A stretch of DNA of 64,000 bases from Ascaris suum (taxonomy: Eukaryota; Nematoda; Chromadorea; Rhabditida; Ascarididae), in the NCBI GenBank assembly GCA_013433145.1, contig CM024182.1, forward strand, positions 5,628,501 to 5,692,500. Direction: 5' to 3'. This document shows, piece after piece, positions 34,601 through 62,659 of the stretch. The notes beneath the pieces were generated by a model that made no database searches, was not told the origin of the DNA, and was given only the letters and a program-made list of their open reading frames with translations. The position numbers and the translations under genes were made by a program. How positions within the stretch are numbered: the stretch's first letter is position 1; each line of letters begins with the position of its first letter.

Positions 34601-37600
34601 GGTTTGAAACTGGTATCGTTGACAGACAATAAATTAATAAAGAGGAAATTATAACATACATATGACTGCATTTAGAAACTTGAACATTTAATATTATAAT
34701 TTGAAAATATCTGTCATTCTTCTATCACAAATTATGCAACAAATGCAACCTCAAACGCCTCAGTCCGTTTAATACTGAAGTGCCCGCTTGACATTTGCAA
34801 TTACAATTGCTCTTAGTCCACCAGAATGATTTGTTTGTCGCAGCCAATCAGGAAGAATGGTTATGCCGTTTCCAAGGAACGGTGCTGAATCCTTTCTGTT
34901 GTTTTCAAGATTTACGTGATTGAGGGACGCAGCAATAACAAGAAGAAAACATTAACAAACCCTAAGAGCTTCTTGTGCCCAAATATCACTGATCGGATTT
35001 GAGCCCTGATATACAGGTCTTAGCGATGGGCGTTGTGGCCTTGGCGACCTCTGAACATCAATTAATAACCAAGTGAAGAGGAGTGCGAAATGAACTGATA
35101 CGATATGCGTCTATGCACCGTGATCGCCAGATTAACTAGTTCACAACTTACTAGTAAGAGTACACACAACATTAAGAAGAACGCTTCCGTATTCTAATTC
35201 ACTTTGCCATCCTTCCGAACTTTCTGCTAAAATTTATTTTCCCGCCACCCACCGAATGTAATGCAGGCTACTTCGGAAGCTCTCATGAGAGACCTTGTAT
35301 CCGGCAAAATTTTCACCTCTTGCTTCAGTGTCTTCAGACAAAAAGACAGACAGACAGACATATACGAACACTTATTTTGAAGAGCACTTGTGCGAACGAT
35401 TCACTGTTAATGGTCAGATATGAAACTGAAAGGATTTGAATCCAAACAAGTCCAGTTAACATCAGCAGTACAATATTTACTCAATTGATGCAGCTATTAT
35501 CACAGACCTTCCCTGCACCAGAAGGCTGTCCTAATGTAAAGCTAGCTCTCGTTAGTTTTCAGCTGAAGCGGCACTGCGCGTAGAACGCAAAACATCACTC
35601 GCTACTTTTATAACAACGACGAAGTTTTTGAAGTATATGGTTACTTTTGTTCAACTAGTTTTGAGAGGTGAACCACACAAAGCATTCACACTCTCAATAG
35701 ATTCCCCACTAAATTGCTAGCAGAGTACTTATTAAACTTGGAGGCTTCTACCTGAGGTTATGTGGCGTAAATAAATCAAGCTTAATAGCTTCGATTCACC
35801 AACCTGAAAATAAGGTTTAGCAGTGAAAGATTCGAGAGCATGACAAAGCACATCAAAACCGCTATAAATTGCAACATTCCTTGGCATACTGGTAACGTTG
35901 AGTGGATCAATTATGGCAAGAAGCGGTTTCAGACATCGATGTCTGAACGCTGTCTTGCACTTATGCTCGGGCATATCGAAAATTGCAACGCCTGCAAATA
36001 TTGCAAAGAAAACGAAAATAAAAGACTCATCAACTTAAAATGTGAAATTCTTTTTTGCAAAATTAGCGTTCAGAAATATTGTAAAAAGAAGACTTCGTGA
36101 AAAAAAAGAGATTTATTGCAAAATAAAGTGCAATCGATGGGGCATTTCACTCCAACGAATTGCTGTTTTTGTATCTACGAGATTTTTCAAATTTCGTCTC
36201 GTGAATTCTGTTTAAAAAAAAAACTATTTTTATTAACAGCTGAAACGATGAGTGGCATTTTTAAATGCATATGCGCCATTCATCTTCGATTATAAAATAC
36301 AGCAGCACAATTAAATTCCCATTTTTAAAGCAAAATGAAAAGACAATGATCATCGCAACGAGAATTCATCAATAACTTATAACCGCTCAATATGAGTACG
36401 AAATTGCTCGTTCTCTAATATATTAAAATTTATTTTTGGCTTCATAGAAAGGCTGAATTATATGGATAATAATCTTTACAAACAACATAGACAACAATAC
36501 GATTCAAAAACAATAGGTGGACTACGAAACTTAAATTTCCGTACAATTATGCAGGAACTTCGAGATTTTATAGTACCATCGGAGCTTTTATAGTACCATT
36601 TCATAGTTCCGAAAAGTGGAGTTATTTTAGTATCGTTCCGATTGATGCAAAAATAGCCTTTGGATCGAAAAATCTGCACAACAACTCATATATAAGGGAG
36701 CTCTTTTCTCTGAGTTCTGTAGGTCAGAAAATAATAGCGAGCGATAAATTACCATAGAAAATGCTAACCAGTGGTTTCGCTACCAGTACCAGCGGTCGTT
36801 GGAACAGCAACCACGGGTAGCATAGGATTTGTCGGAAGAAGATTCTTACCGAATGGAGGCACGGCAAAATCAAGAAAGTCTGCTTGTGGATTGCTGCAAC
36901 GTCCAATTTTCGCACTACTCGTTTTAGGGATAGAAAAAGAGGAAATGATAAATAAGGAGAGAAAGGGAATAAGTGACAGAGTAAATGATAAATAAAAGAG
37001 GGAAAGCTCCACTCTCACCTCCACATTATTGCTTATATCAGAAAAATATCATACCTCACAATCCCTTTGCTCCTCTAAGAGTTAAAAATGAAATGTTGTT
37101 TTACTCAATGATTCGCTCGATTATGCGTTAGGAATGGTCTTCTTCCGCTAAGGAGGGAAATGAAATTGAAAGATGACTGATGAAGTATTTGTTATAATTG
37201 GTAAACCTTTTCCATTTTACCATCATTTCAAATTGATCATAATATAGTAATATGAGGCATTACAAACAAGCGTTGAATAATGCAGTAACATTCAGTGCAT
37301 CAAGACGGGAGAATTATTTAAGATGAGTGAAAGAAAAATTTCTATTGAGAGCGAAGCCTATATTTCAAAAGTTTGCAAGCACTTAAATTTTAGGTTTGAT
37401 AAGAGCGCAAAAATAAGGGCCACACCTAAATAAACGGCTCAGTTGTCATCGAAACTCCTACAAAGAGTGTTTTATCGAAATGCAGAGATTCCCTTTTTTC
37501 GAATGACAAGTTACCTCGGTTAAAAACGCTTTCCCTTCGGAAAAAAATATAAAACAGCTAAGAAAAAGTTCTATTATAGCATGAATAATGTCAATAATAT

Positions 37601-39712
37601 AGGCAAGTAGAAATCATGACTACTGGATATAAAGTTATCTTATACATAATGAAAACATAAGATCGGAACATACCTTGCGTATAGTGCCGTTGCTTTACAC
37701 GTATCGATAGAAGAGCCACCACCAACAGCAATGAAACTATCAAATTTTTGTTGACGCGCAAAGCCGATTGCCTTTTTCATACCTTTAAGCTGGTAACTTA
37801 TGCTTCAATTAAGTTCCACACATTAACCTAATCTGCAATTAAAATGCAAATTAAATGATCAAATTACATAAACTTTTTTCAATGATGATATATTGAATTC
37901 AATCGAATTTGAGTTAAAATTCACCTCTAGTTAACGTTTTTTGAAGCAAACATTTCATGTTAGGTTCATGCTTTAAGAATTTCATTGAATATGGACTTAA
38001 ATCTTAGAGAAATGTTATCTAAAGACCATCATTACGCTATAGATAGATATTTCTTGTCGTGCGTAAAATAAAATCGGTGAAGTTGCCTGTCGTAAAGAAA
38101 AGTTACTGCTTCAATAATTTTCAAAACTAATTTGATAGTGTTTCGTTTCGATACGATAACAATTATAAAAAGTAAACTTTCCAACGAAATAAATACGAGT
38201 AAAGAGCGTTTCAATGAAACATTTAGAAACATTGTGCGCAATTTTCTCTATATTCGAGAGTCATCAAAGAAACGTAAAAAAATCACTTGAGTCTGACGGT
38301 TCCACTTGCACATCATCAAACACCTTATAGTTGATTCCAACACTTTTCATCGATTTCTCTACTTCCCTGAAATGACCATCACTGATCTTATGGTCGTTCT
38401 AAACTCTTCTACATTTGACCGTTTACATTTTATGACCGGTTAGTCGATGGTCAAATTATTGACTTATGAATTTTAAAGAATGGCTGCCTACATCAAACAA
38501 TTATCGAGAGATGTTCCAAGAAATGTCAGGTCGTACTCAAGTTCGATAAATACAGATCGCTGTTTGCAGCCCCTCCCCCTTTCCTGTTGTCCGCATGCAT
38601 CGACCCTGCGAAAAGTCACCGAAAATTCCCCCGAAATAAAATATTTTGTTCCTCTCTCAATTGAGATGAAAAGGATCACTCACATAAATGCACGCGTATT
38701 GACGACTCGTTTGTCGGTGACTATGAGAGTGTTCTTCGCACCAAGGTGTTGCATATCATAGCCCACTTCCGCTGTCACTCCACGACCGAATCTCAGCGTT
38801 GAACAGATCATCTCGAATGCATAATCAGTAGTACCTTAAAGAACTGCCCTGAAGAATTATTTATATCGTTCCCACATCGCTAAACATTCATCACATACAA
38901 TGCGAAGATGGCTCAGCTTTAATGCCTTTGGGGCGACAATTGATCACTATTGATGTCACACCTTTGCTGCGATCGATTTATTGAATGATATAGGACTGTA
39001 CATCAATATTACTTTTTAAGTGTTTACAGCACAAAACACTCAGGTGACATTTACCTGCTTAGTGCTTCGGCAATCTTTGATTCGATCCTTCTCAGGGTGA
39101 ATAAATTTTCAGCAATATAGGAAGAATATTACTTCTATAAAATGTGGAAGTTTTCTCACCTGTTTAACGTCATTATGCATATCATATGTTGCTAATAAAA
39201 GTTTTCAATCGAATGCTTTTAGATTCAACTAAAAGAGTTGTGAAATAAAGCAACCAACGGAAATAAAATTTTCTAAACGAAATATTATTATTTAAATTTT
39301 CAATTTCACGTATGTTATTCTATTCAGTACGCATTAGGAAGCTTATATAATTTATAGATTTGTGAAGTAGATTTCGTTTAGATTCCTCTCTTTTCGCCAT
39401 TCTCTGGCATACCATGAGAGAGCGATGGAAAAAAGTGAGCATAAGCGAGTACATAAGCACTTCCGTTTCTTTGCGTTGCTTTCCAAAAATCGCGGAGTCT
39501 TTTTGAATTTTATACCACTTAGCCGGTGGTCGGATGTTATTTAGGGAGTATAATTGAATAGCAACGAAATAACCAACACCTTTGCCACTATTCAGCTTAG
39601 CGACGCAGATAGGACCATCGCTCCCGGATGCATGATGTGGACAGCGCTGTTTCGAATTTGCCAATCGGGTCAGCAAGCTTCGTGCAATTGCACCTCGACT
39701 CAACTGTGACAT
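31629..39712 (-). CDS. hphd-1: Hydroxyacid-oxoacid transhydrogenase, mitochondrial (ADHFE1/HPHD-1)
   Basis: Iron-type alcohol dehydrogenase family enzyme; the family oxidises 4-hydroxybutyrate to succinate semialdehyde while reducing 2-oxoglutarate to 2-hydroxyglutarate in mitochondria. Ten exons, transcription order: 39580-39712, 38684-38834, 38287-38366, 37674-37782, 36769-36893, 35804-35991, 34961-35050, 34435-34580, 33663-33828, 31629-31859. The frame is continuous over 472 residues, close to the human enzyme's length. Features: basic, Ser-rich N-terminus fitting a mitochondrial presequence; [16 protein letters not shown] at 142-149 (nucleotide binding); PTTAGTGSE; metal-ligand candidates Asp246 and His250 ([11 protein letters not shown]), His334 (LCHGLSYP) and His361 (PHGLSVV). 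All key residues are present, so it should be active. It starts at the first ATG after an AAAAGCAG. An alternative exon-1 donor (GATG|GTCC) was disfavoured. Confidence 0.93.
34125..34192. repeat. (TTAA)n / (TTTA)n tetranucleotide microsatellite
   Basis: A run of TTAA units, about 11 copies, followed by several TTTA units, inside the intron between the last-but-one two exons of the hphd-1 gene. Confidence 0.9.
36566..36599. repeat. Two TTTTATAGTACCAT copies, 20-nt period
   Basis: Exact 14-nt direct repeats at 36566-36579 and 36586-36599 in an intron of the hphd-1 gene, consistent with a small tandem duplication. Confidence 0.8.
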
Positions 39713-42700
39713 CACCTCAAAATCTCCTGCTTTTAGGCTTCCGTTCAAAAGGAATGTGATGGTCTCTACCGTCGAACAATGCGGTAATTGTGCTTCAAGA
39801 GAAAATCAACAACTGTCAGCAAATCAAGCGGTGAAAACTGCAAAAATGGGCTAACACACCATGAACGGCCTCGTTTTCTCATAGTTTTTTACACCGCGAA
39901 ATTATACCACCAATATTGTTTCTGTTGCGGTGGGCACAATGGAATATTTCTTTGAAGGATGGAGATTTCTAACGAAAAAAATGGAATAATGGGACTTTCG
40001 AAAAATGAAAGATGATCCTCATCCGGGATCAACGACTCGGAGTCCTCGAGAATCATTCAAAAGGAACAAATTTTTTATCGGGGAAAAAAGTAGAGTTTTA
40101 TGGAGCTAGAAAACGAGGTGTGATTTGATGAAATATTTCAATCCAAAAAAACAAACAACCTGAAGGCAGTTCCTGTCGTAAGGTAATGATACTGAAAATT
40201 TTTAAAAGATCTTCATCATTCAAAATTGAATCATTAGAAAAATGAAAGAGATAAACTTTTCACATAACGTGAAAATAATTTGCAAAAATAAATGTGCAGC
40301 AATTTACAATAAGCATTCATCATTCGATATCTTTATTAGAGGAGAATCTATCAAGTAAATTTTCCTATAAAGCCGTAAAAAAGAAATACCGACCATTAGC
40401 AAAACAAAGAAACTGATCATCAACAAAACAATACTTTCAATAAAGAATCAATTTCTCTGCGGTAAATATGAATATCTTTAAAATAAAGCAATTGTTTTCA
40501 TCGTAAAACGACTTCAATAATTCCAAAAAAAAAAAACTCATTTCAACATTTGTTATGCTCAATTTCTAAACGATCAATTAAACGTAAAGTACGTAAATAC
40601 TGCTTCATTTATTCGATAATATTACTTCATACTCGAATAAATGCTCAATAAATACAGTTAAATACAGATACGTCTATCATTTAAATAATAATAATAATAA
40701 TAATATAGCAACCATGAATCGTCTTATAAGCAATGAAAAGATATACGAAGAGAATTCGCTGCAAAAAAAAAAAAAATCGCACCCGACAAATCACACCTCA
40801 GAGAAATAGTGCAATAGGGTGTAAGAAAGTCGTTGAACTATTTTGTAAAACAAAATTTCACATTGGAAAATTGGAAATTCCCATCAGCAAGAATCGTATT
40901 AATTGCACTGCATTGACTTTTCACAACAAAATAGAAAATTAAGTTGGAAAACAAGTAACATCTAGCGCCAACAACTTGCATAGATTGCTCAGTAGAGTGC
41001 GAAGGAAGCGTGCAGTAATGTGGCGGAGCTCGTGACGGGTTGTAGTGAGCGGTGTTGATCACCACTAGTGACGAAATATATGATCAGTCGATCGCAATCA
41101 ATCACTTCAGGTCAGGTCGCGGTATTGCTGGCGAGTTAAATATTGATCGCCTCAAGCGATCCTCACATTGAATCCTTGGAATTGCTTACAGAAGGGGGAG
41201 AGGAAGGTGGAGGAGTGGAGGGGGGGGGGGGGGGAGGGGAGGGTGGAAGAGAGTTCAATAAACCTCAGCCATAGTCATGAAAGAGTGGCGCCTTCATTGG
41301 AGAACAGAGAAATTGGATATCGAAGCACAACAGAAGAGCGTTCTTCAGTTTATGATTCTATATCATTTTATAGATTAGACGAATGAAGGCCAAAAATAAA
41401 GGCGAATACTTGGCTGAACCGCTGATTTATATTCCATCTCAATTCCAATTAGCATATACTATTCTGTATTTTCTCATGAGAAGGCAATTAGCGCCGAAAT
41501 TGAGCAAATACAAATTTAGTGGGGAAGAGGGGGAGGGGAGCGGTCGAACTGAAATTAATTTCAGTTCTTTATGGAATGCTGAACACACTTATCATCTGTT
41601 TTTTTTACGGTTTCAGAAGAGTGGATATACCAATAAGCATATTCAAGAGCAAATTCTAATAAGTATGCATTATTTAAGGGTTCATAAAGTGGGAAAATCA
41701 GTAACTTTTTTTGGTGTAACGGGTATTTAATTCAAATGAATATGCAAAATTATGAAAATAGAGAAATAGATGGGAAGGAACACATGGGTAAAGTTGTCTA
41801 CAGAGAAACCTATACTTGAGAGATTTACGAATAAAAGATATAAAGCAAAATGCATAGATAGGAACGATTGATTTCCTATCGAGGTGATATGTTATCTATT
41901 TTGCGAGATTAGAATAGCTACTTAGAATTAGAAACCCCTCAGGAAACAGTTCCACATCCGGATTCGGATGCGCAGTTAATTCTGAATAGAATATATCGGC
42001 AAATCGGAATAGAGATGTGCAAATAAAGCGCAATGGATAACGTGACTCTCTGCTTCAGGCAGAATCTATTCAAGAGGAGCTTATTGTTTGCAAAGCTGGC
42101 TGCCATTACGCTTGCACCATTAGCTTTTTCGTTTCCAAATTTCAGTGGCGTTGCAAATTTCTGCACTTATTTGTTATCAACAAATATCCATTGCTTGATT
42201 TCTTTGAATTTTTTGATTCTACAATTATATTAAGAATGATATGAACGATATTTTCAAGCAGTGATAATACTAATTCTTTCATCTATGGGTAGAAAGTCTT
42301 GAATTTTCAAATCTTTGTGTTTATAGGTGCATATGCATTAATATATTTCCTAGTTCTATTCCACAGCATATCAGAACTAAGAAAGTAGTATTGTAGTCAT
42401 CTCGGTTCGGTGCAGCACCGTTTATGATACCAAACTTTTGTTGAAACACTCCGGAACTCCCCGGATTTGGGGAGGTGGCTAGGGAGGAGGGGTTAGAAAC
42501 TACTCGAGAAAAGGTTCATCGTAGTATTTCAATCAACCACCTCAAATATCTTTAAATTTTGCGAGCAATTTCTGTTACTTCATAATCAATGTTCCATTCT
42601 CTTGACTTAGCGGTTGAATGTGGAATCTCCTCACTCGTTGAAAATACTCGAGACTTAAGAACGTTGAGATAAATCTCTTAAATGCCGTTAATCTATATTA

Positions 42701-43177
42701 ATTGCTCCCTAATAATATTTCATAATAATCTTGACTTCCTTGTTAAAAAATTTCGTATCTTGAAAGCTGATGAAGTTAGTTGGCTGATTTCTCGGGATCC
42801 TCTACTATGCAAGAACAAAAACACTGCCTACGTTTGTAGTTCTACAATAAACTATGAATACCAACCAAGAGGAACGTATCAAAATTGACGGGGATTTGTG
42901 TTAGTACCATTTGATTTACCACTTGTAAAATATGCAAATTAGTTTACCAGTCGGGTCGTTAGTCGGCCGTCGATGAATAAATCTTTTTTAGTTATGCAGA
43001 TTCAGCTGACAAAGCGGTGAAGAATAACTGAACCAGTCGAATGCAGCTTCAACATAAGCACACCGACGAATACAAGCAACTGTCGTACTAAATTAATTTT
43101 CATCTTTGTTTCAATACTCACATAAAGTGTTCATATTTATTTCCGATCATTTTCGATATTGAGTTGTTTTTTTGCAG
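39713..43177. other. Divergent intergenic region between hphd-1 and the receptor kinase
   Basis: About 3.5 kb separating two head-to-head genes, so both promoters should be here. Contents: an AATAATAAT run near 40685-40705, a poly-G/purine tract at about 41190-41250, and open frames at 41168-41386 and 41383-41730 that are probably chance, because they begin in the purine tract, lack recognisable domains and have no clear splice or start context. TTTTTTTGCAG ends immediately before the kinase start codon. Confidence 0.5.
41192..41245 (+). repeat. Poly-G/purine tract
   Basis: Uninterrupted G run of about 17 nt flanked by GGGGG, GGGG and GGG blocks separated by A or T, so four or more G-runs lie within 55 nt. 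It matches the general G-quadruplex pattern and sits between divergent genes. Confidence 0.7.
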
Positions 43178-54739
<11,562 letters not shown>

Positions 54740-55278
54740 TAGACAATTCCCCTTTGTCATATTGATATCAGTGCTGTATGCTATCTCGGGTAAATTTAAC
54801 GATAACCAAGATTGTCTGTGTCAATTCCAATTCCTGAAAAGGAGAACCTAGTTCGGAAAAGATTATTCTATCCTTGAAAAGCGAATGGTTCGATAATACT
54901 ATGAGGCTATAGTGAAGAAGTTGTACAGTTCGACTTTTTTTGAGGAACTCATTTTAGATATAATGGAAGAGCGAAGTGTTGAATGAAATAATGGCGTTAG
55001 TGCAAACCGCTCATTTCATAAATAGCTGATTTAGTGAACACTCTTATATATATTAGTGATTTGAAACGTCTCAATGACTATCAGTCAGTACAAAAAGTTA
55101 AGCGTCCATATGTTTAATCAGATGTCGCTTTAGGTTTGTGATATTTCGCCGTCGTTGTGAGTGAAAATCTTCTATTAGGCTGTGACGTTACTGATAATAA
55201 TATTATCATATCATCTTTATCACAGTAATGAAGATATAACAATAAAGTGATATGTGCATAATAAATTTTTTTTAAATT
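54740..55278. other. Convergent intergenic region between the kinase and acetyltransferase genes
   Basis: About 540 bp without coding potential. AATAAA at 55241-55246 could be a polyadenylation signal for the plus-strand kinase transcript, which would bring its 3' UTR close to the end of the opposite gene. Confidence 0.5.
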
Positions 55279-57974
<2,696 letters not shown>

Positions 57975-58159
57975 ATTCTGCAATGAAAACAGTTATGAAA
58001 TGAAATTAAAGAATCCGTGTTGAAACGCTTCACTGGGAGAATATATTGAAATAGCAAGGGTACAATGTGATATCACCGTATGCTCAATCTTTGCCATTTC
58101 CCCCATCCTCTCGGGCCTCATCAACGCAGTCCATTGTTAGAATTAGTGATGTGTAGCGA

Positions 58160-58438
58160 TTATATTAGATGGTAGTTATTGCTGCTTAACCGCTGCATAT
58201 TTGCATATGCATCAATAATTGAAGAAGAAATGTAAGAGAAATAATGCTCATCATAATCATATATCTCTTTCATGCATAACAAATAGACTGATTTGCGAAG
58301 CAATTGTTGCATCTCTGATGACAGAAGCCTCTTTAAAGCTTTTGATAGGTTGCCTTGATAAAGTTTTCGATGAATTGCTTTCGAAATAACCAACGCAAAC
58401 AATTTACCGATTGAAAAGCTTCGTGGATGGAGCATCAA
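58160..58438 (-). CDS. Hypothetical 92-codon ORF upstream of the acetyltransferase
   Basis: Open minus-strand frame with an ATG at 58435 and stop at 58160. The product is Leu/Lys/Ser-rich, with a basic first half and a Tyr/Asp-rich middle; no motif is recognised. It lies about 190 nt upstream of the acetyltransferase start on the same strand. No clear donor continues it into that gene, so it may be a small gene, part of an unseen 5' exon or chance. Confidence 0.2.
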   Translation of the reverse strand: MMLHPRSFSIGKLFALVISKAIHRKLYQGNLSKALKRLLSSEMQQLLRKSVYLLCMKEIYDYDEHYFSYISSSIIDAYANMQRLSSNNYHLI

Positions 58439-59406
58439 CTAGCGGAATTCGATCCTATTTCGCAAGAAATAAACACTGAGTAAAGCAGCAATATATGGGT
58501 GGCTTAGTTAGTTGCTATGAAAGTGTATATGAAATAATCCGCGTAAATCCCTCATAGAGCCTATCGAAATGATTATCTGCGTGTCATAATATATCTAATA
58601 CGTATAACGCATAACATAACGTATCATAAAATAATATTATCTAACATCTCTAAGAGATGTTTTAGGCGTGTGTTAAACTTAGTGAAGAAGAAAATAAATT
58701 TTACAATTAACCTTTCATTGTGTATAGAATTTTTCACCACAAAATGGGATAGCAGTAGTATAGCAGTAGCTTACAAAAAAAAGCACAAGTTGATTAAACG
58801 TGTCATCTCGGGCTATAAATTTGAAAAAAAAAAACATTGCGCAGTATATCACAACATAACGCATGATCATGTAATGAGAATATTGAACGTGTCAGAAGGG
58901 GATTAATATTATAGGATGGAGATAGAAATTTGTGTAATTCATAAGGACAATATTTGTTAGTTCGAAAGATTCACAACGATCTACTCTTCATAGTATCCAT
59001 TTTTGAGGCATCATTCCACCTTGTGTATATAACAGTTTAGAGCAAATATTAGCTAAGAAAGAGAACCGGATACCGCAAATAAGTGTAACAAGAATATTTC
59101 AAGTAAAGCAAGCATTAAATGTGTGATTATTTCTATGTATATGAACAATAACGCAACTCATACTGTTTTTTCTTTTTGCACAAATATTCGATAAAAGTTT
59201 ACATCTAACTGTGATATATGCTAGATTTAGAAACAACTCTTATAGAGGAAATCTACCCTAAATTGAAAAAAAAACTATGTGTTAGAGCTTTACCGAAGTT
59301 GAAATTTCATTCGACACTGAAAGGTAATGACAGCCGCCGAAAAAAAATCGTTTTTTTTAGTAATCCTTGTTCTGTGAATTAAAAGCGAGTGAGACAAGCA
59401 ACGAAT

Positions 59407-59449
59407 CAACCGGTTGCCATGCGCTCGCTAGAGAACAACCGGCTGCCAT
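59407..59449. repeat. Short direct repeat CAACCGGYTGCCAT
   Basis: Two copies at 59407-59420 and 59436-59449, differing by one base (GGTTGCC versus GGCTGCC), in a patch of higher G+C than its surroundings. Confidence 0.7.
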
Positions 59450-60750
59450 TAGCCGAACGAACAGAGAGCATCACATGAGCGAGCCTATTTGGAACAAGTC
59501 GCCAACCACTACCGCTTCTTCCATATTTCCATTGAGGAATGTTATTCCATACGAACTAAAAACCACCTCAGACCTTTGCGAATAATAAGGTTGCAATAGG
59601 TTGCAATTACATGTTGTTCCCATTACAACTAAAATTCATCAAAACTCAAGTAAAGGTAGGCTTGAATCAGTGATTCAATTATGTCAAAAGTGCTTGTAAA
59701 ATCTCGAATGAATCAGACACCAGATAAGTTTCTACAGGATGTCACCAAAAAATAGTAGCGTGATGAATTCCGAGAGACTTAATAAATGGATTCGCGTCGC
59801 AAGTAGAATTTAATGAAATGCGTTCATTTCCTTTTTTTTAGTACGTAATTTTGCACGTCAATAAGTGCAAACGCGAAAAAAAAATTCAATTTTGGAATAA
59901 TGAAAGGATCAAAAGAAGCAGGAATAATGGAAGTAGAATACAAGAGTACAACAAAATAGATATATTCATGTTTAGTAAAAAAAAATCAGAATAGAATAGA
60001 TCAAAGCATGAGCTTGAAGAAACTCATTTATCAACTCGACAATCAGCTGTATTTATTATATTGCCTGAAATATTGGCAGTTTTTAAATTATTTCATTGTT
60101 TCTCATTTATTTCACCGTTTTATTTATGGATTATTTTATTGATGCATTGCAGACTATAGTGAATAATGTCGATTGAAGTAATAAAATATTTTCTTCAATC
60201 TTTACATTATTATTCTAGAATATTTTAAATGAATCACCTGAAATAGAAAATCTCGCCAAAATAACAAAATCAGTAATTTAATACTAGTATAGCTGAATAT
60301 TTTACTATCATTTTCATGGCAAAAAAATTTCTAACGTCGAAATATTATTCAAATTTTATTCACGATTAATAGAATTTCTATCGAAGCAATAATGATTTAT
60401 GAAATAATAAACACAAAGCAAATTTGAATTATAAGAAGAATAAATAAAATTTAGTTCATTGAAACTAATTAGAAAATTTTCTTATATGAAAATTTGAGAA
60501 CTCATATGATTATCATAATATATTTTTAAAAATCTATTTTCCATAATAAATTTCGCTAAATATGAAGAAAACTTTCAGTAAAAATTCTAAAATTTCAATA
60601 AAAATCTTTTTAATATATGTAAAATAAAACGAATTTAGTTAATCGAAATGAATTTCTTATAAAAGTACAGAAAACTAAATAATCATGCGATTAAAATAAT
60701 AGATGCATCGATCGTTTGTTTGTGCAATTTCGCTCTTTTTCATTGCAGTG

Positions 60751-61433
<683 letters not shown>

Positions 61434-62480
61434 CTATGAAATGGAGTAATTGTAAGAGAGAGGTTGAAATAAATCTCTGAATAAGCTATATCATTCCGTG
61501 AATAGGTCCAACCTAGATAGGCTTTATTCTTTCTGGATAACATTTCAACAAAGAGCAAGGGAGTGCTAACATAACAGCTTGAGTTATAAGTATGTAAACG
61601 TTGCTCAGTATTTTTTTTTTGTTTTTTTCTTAAGAAAAAGCACACAATTGAAGATAACTTCATGTCGCCTAGATTTTCTCACTCAAGTAAATGGTACCTT
61701 TCCTACTGAAACTGCAACGTACACGTATTTCATTTGAGAAAAAACATAATTAAGAAGTTTCTTTCCGTGTAATCGGTAGTCTTGGCCAAAAATAAGCAAA
61801 GATAAAATCAATACTGCATTCTTGGCTAATAAAATTGCTCTAATAGATTACGTGAAATTGTTCATCGTCACGAATTTATCAACTAAGCAGTTCTCAAATA
61901 AACAAACCAAACTAGCACATATGCGCTATAGATTCGTAAATATTTTATTTTCCATTTTTCCATTGAAATGAACTACCAAATGAACTACCAGAACTACCAA
62001 ACTACCAGATTCGTAAATTTATTTTCCATTTTTTTCCATTCTATTTTACATTTCATTAAATTGAAGATTATATTTTAATTGAAGCAAAGGTTTTTCATAT
62101 TGAAATGAAATAACACCTTAGAGAAGTTACAACGCTTAACTGATCACTTTTATGAAAACATAAACGAGATGAATTGATGGCATTTTTGCGGGTTTGGAAG
62201 TTTTAGCTGCAATAAGTGAATAAAATTCACAGTCAAAGAGCTAAATGTTTCATATTTACCGTCCTATCGATAGGCACAAATTACAATTTGTATAAATTGA
62301 GATCATATGCTTTAATAGTTTAGAGAATTCTCAGGAAATTTTTTTTTATTCCGATATTTTTTGAAAAGACTGATTTCTACTGCCGTTGAAAAAAATGAAC
62401 GGGCTTGCATGATAAGCATTAAACTGATTTTGATAAGTTAACACTTTATTGTTGATAAGTTTACAGATTAAAAAGTTGTA

Positions 62481-62659
62481 ATGCAATTCATACGCGAACC
62501 TCATAATTCATCCTATCCAACCATAAGACCAAACGATGGAAAAACCTATCATGGAAATATTGTGAAATTGCCACACTCTATAAATCCTCTAATTGAGCCA
62601 TTTTATGGCATTCTAAGGGGAAAATTTAATGTGCCATATGGTCACCATTCGTTGATACT
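62481..62659 (+). CDS. Possible first coding exon of an unidentified gene
   Basis: An ATG at 62481 lies 15 nt after a GTTTACAG acceptor. It opens 59 codons with mixed, protein-like composition (IRPNDGKTYHGNIVKLPH; FYGILRGKFNVPYGHH) and runs into a good donor, CT|GTAAGC, at 62660. Read through, the frame stops at once at 62661. I do not recognise the sequence and found no downstream exon before the window ends, so it may be the start of a gene extending beyond 64000 or a one-exon micro-ORF. Confidence 0.35.

Noticed and set aside
37783..37789. Alternative acceptor (TTACCAG) for hphd-1 exon 4
   Set aside because: It is phase 0, whereas exon 3 ends in phase 1. The acceptor 7 nt further in restores frame and gives the family-typical EPSDSSMKKAI reading.
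41383..41730. 115-codon open frame between hphd-1 and the kinase
   Set aside because: No recognisable domain, no acceptor or promoter context, and adjacent to a purine tract; treated as chance.
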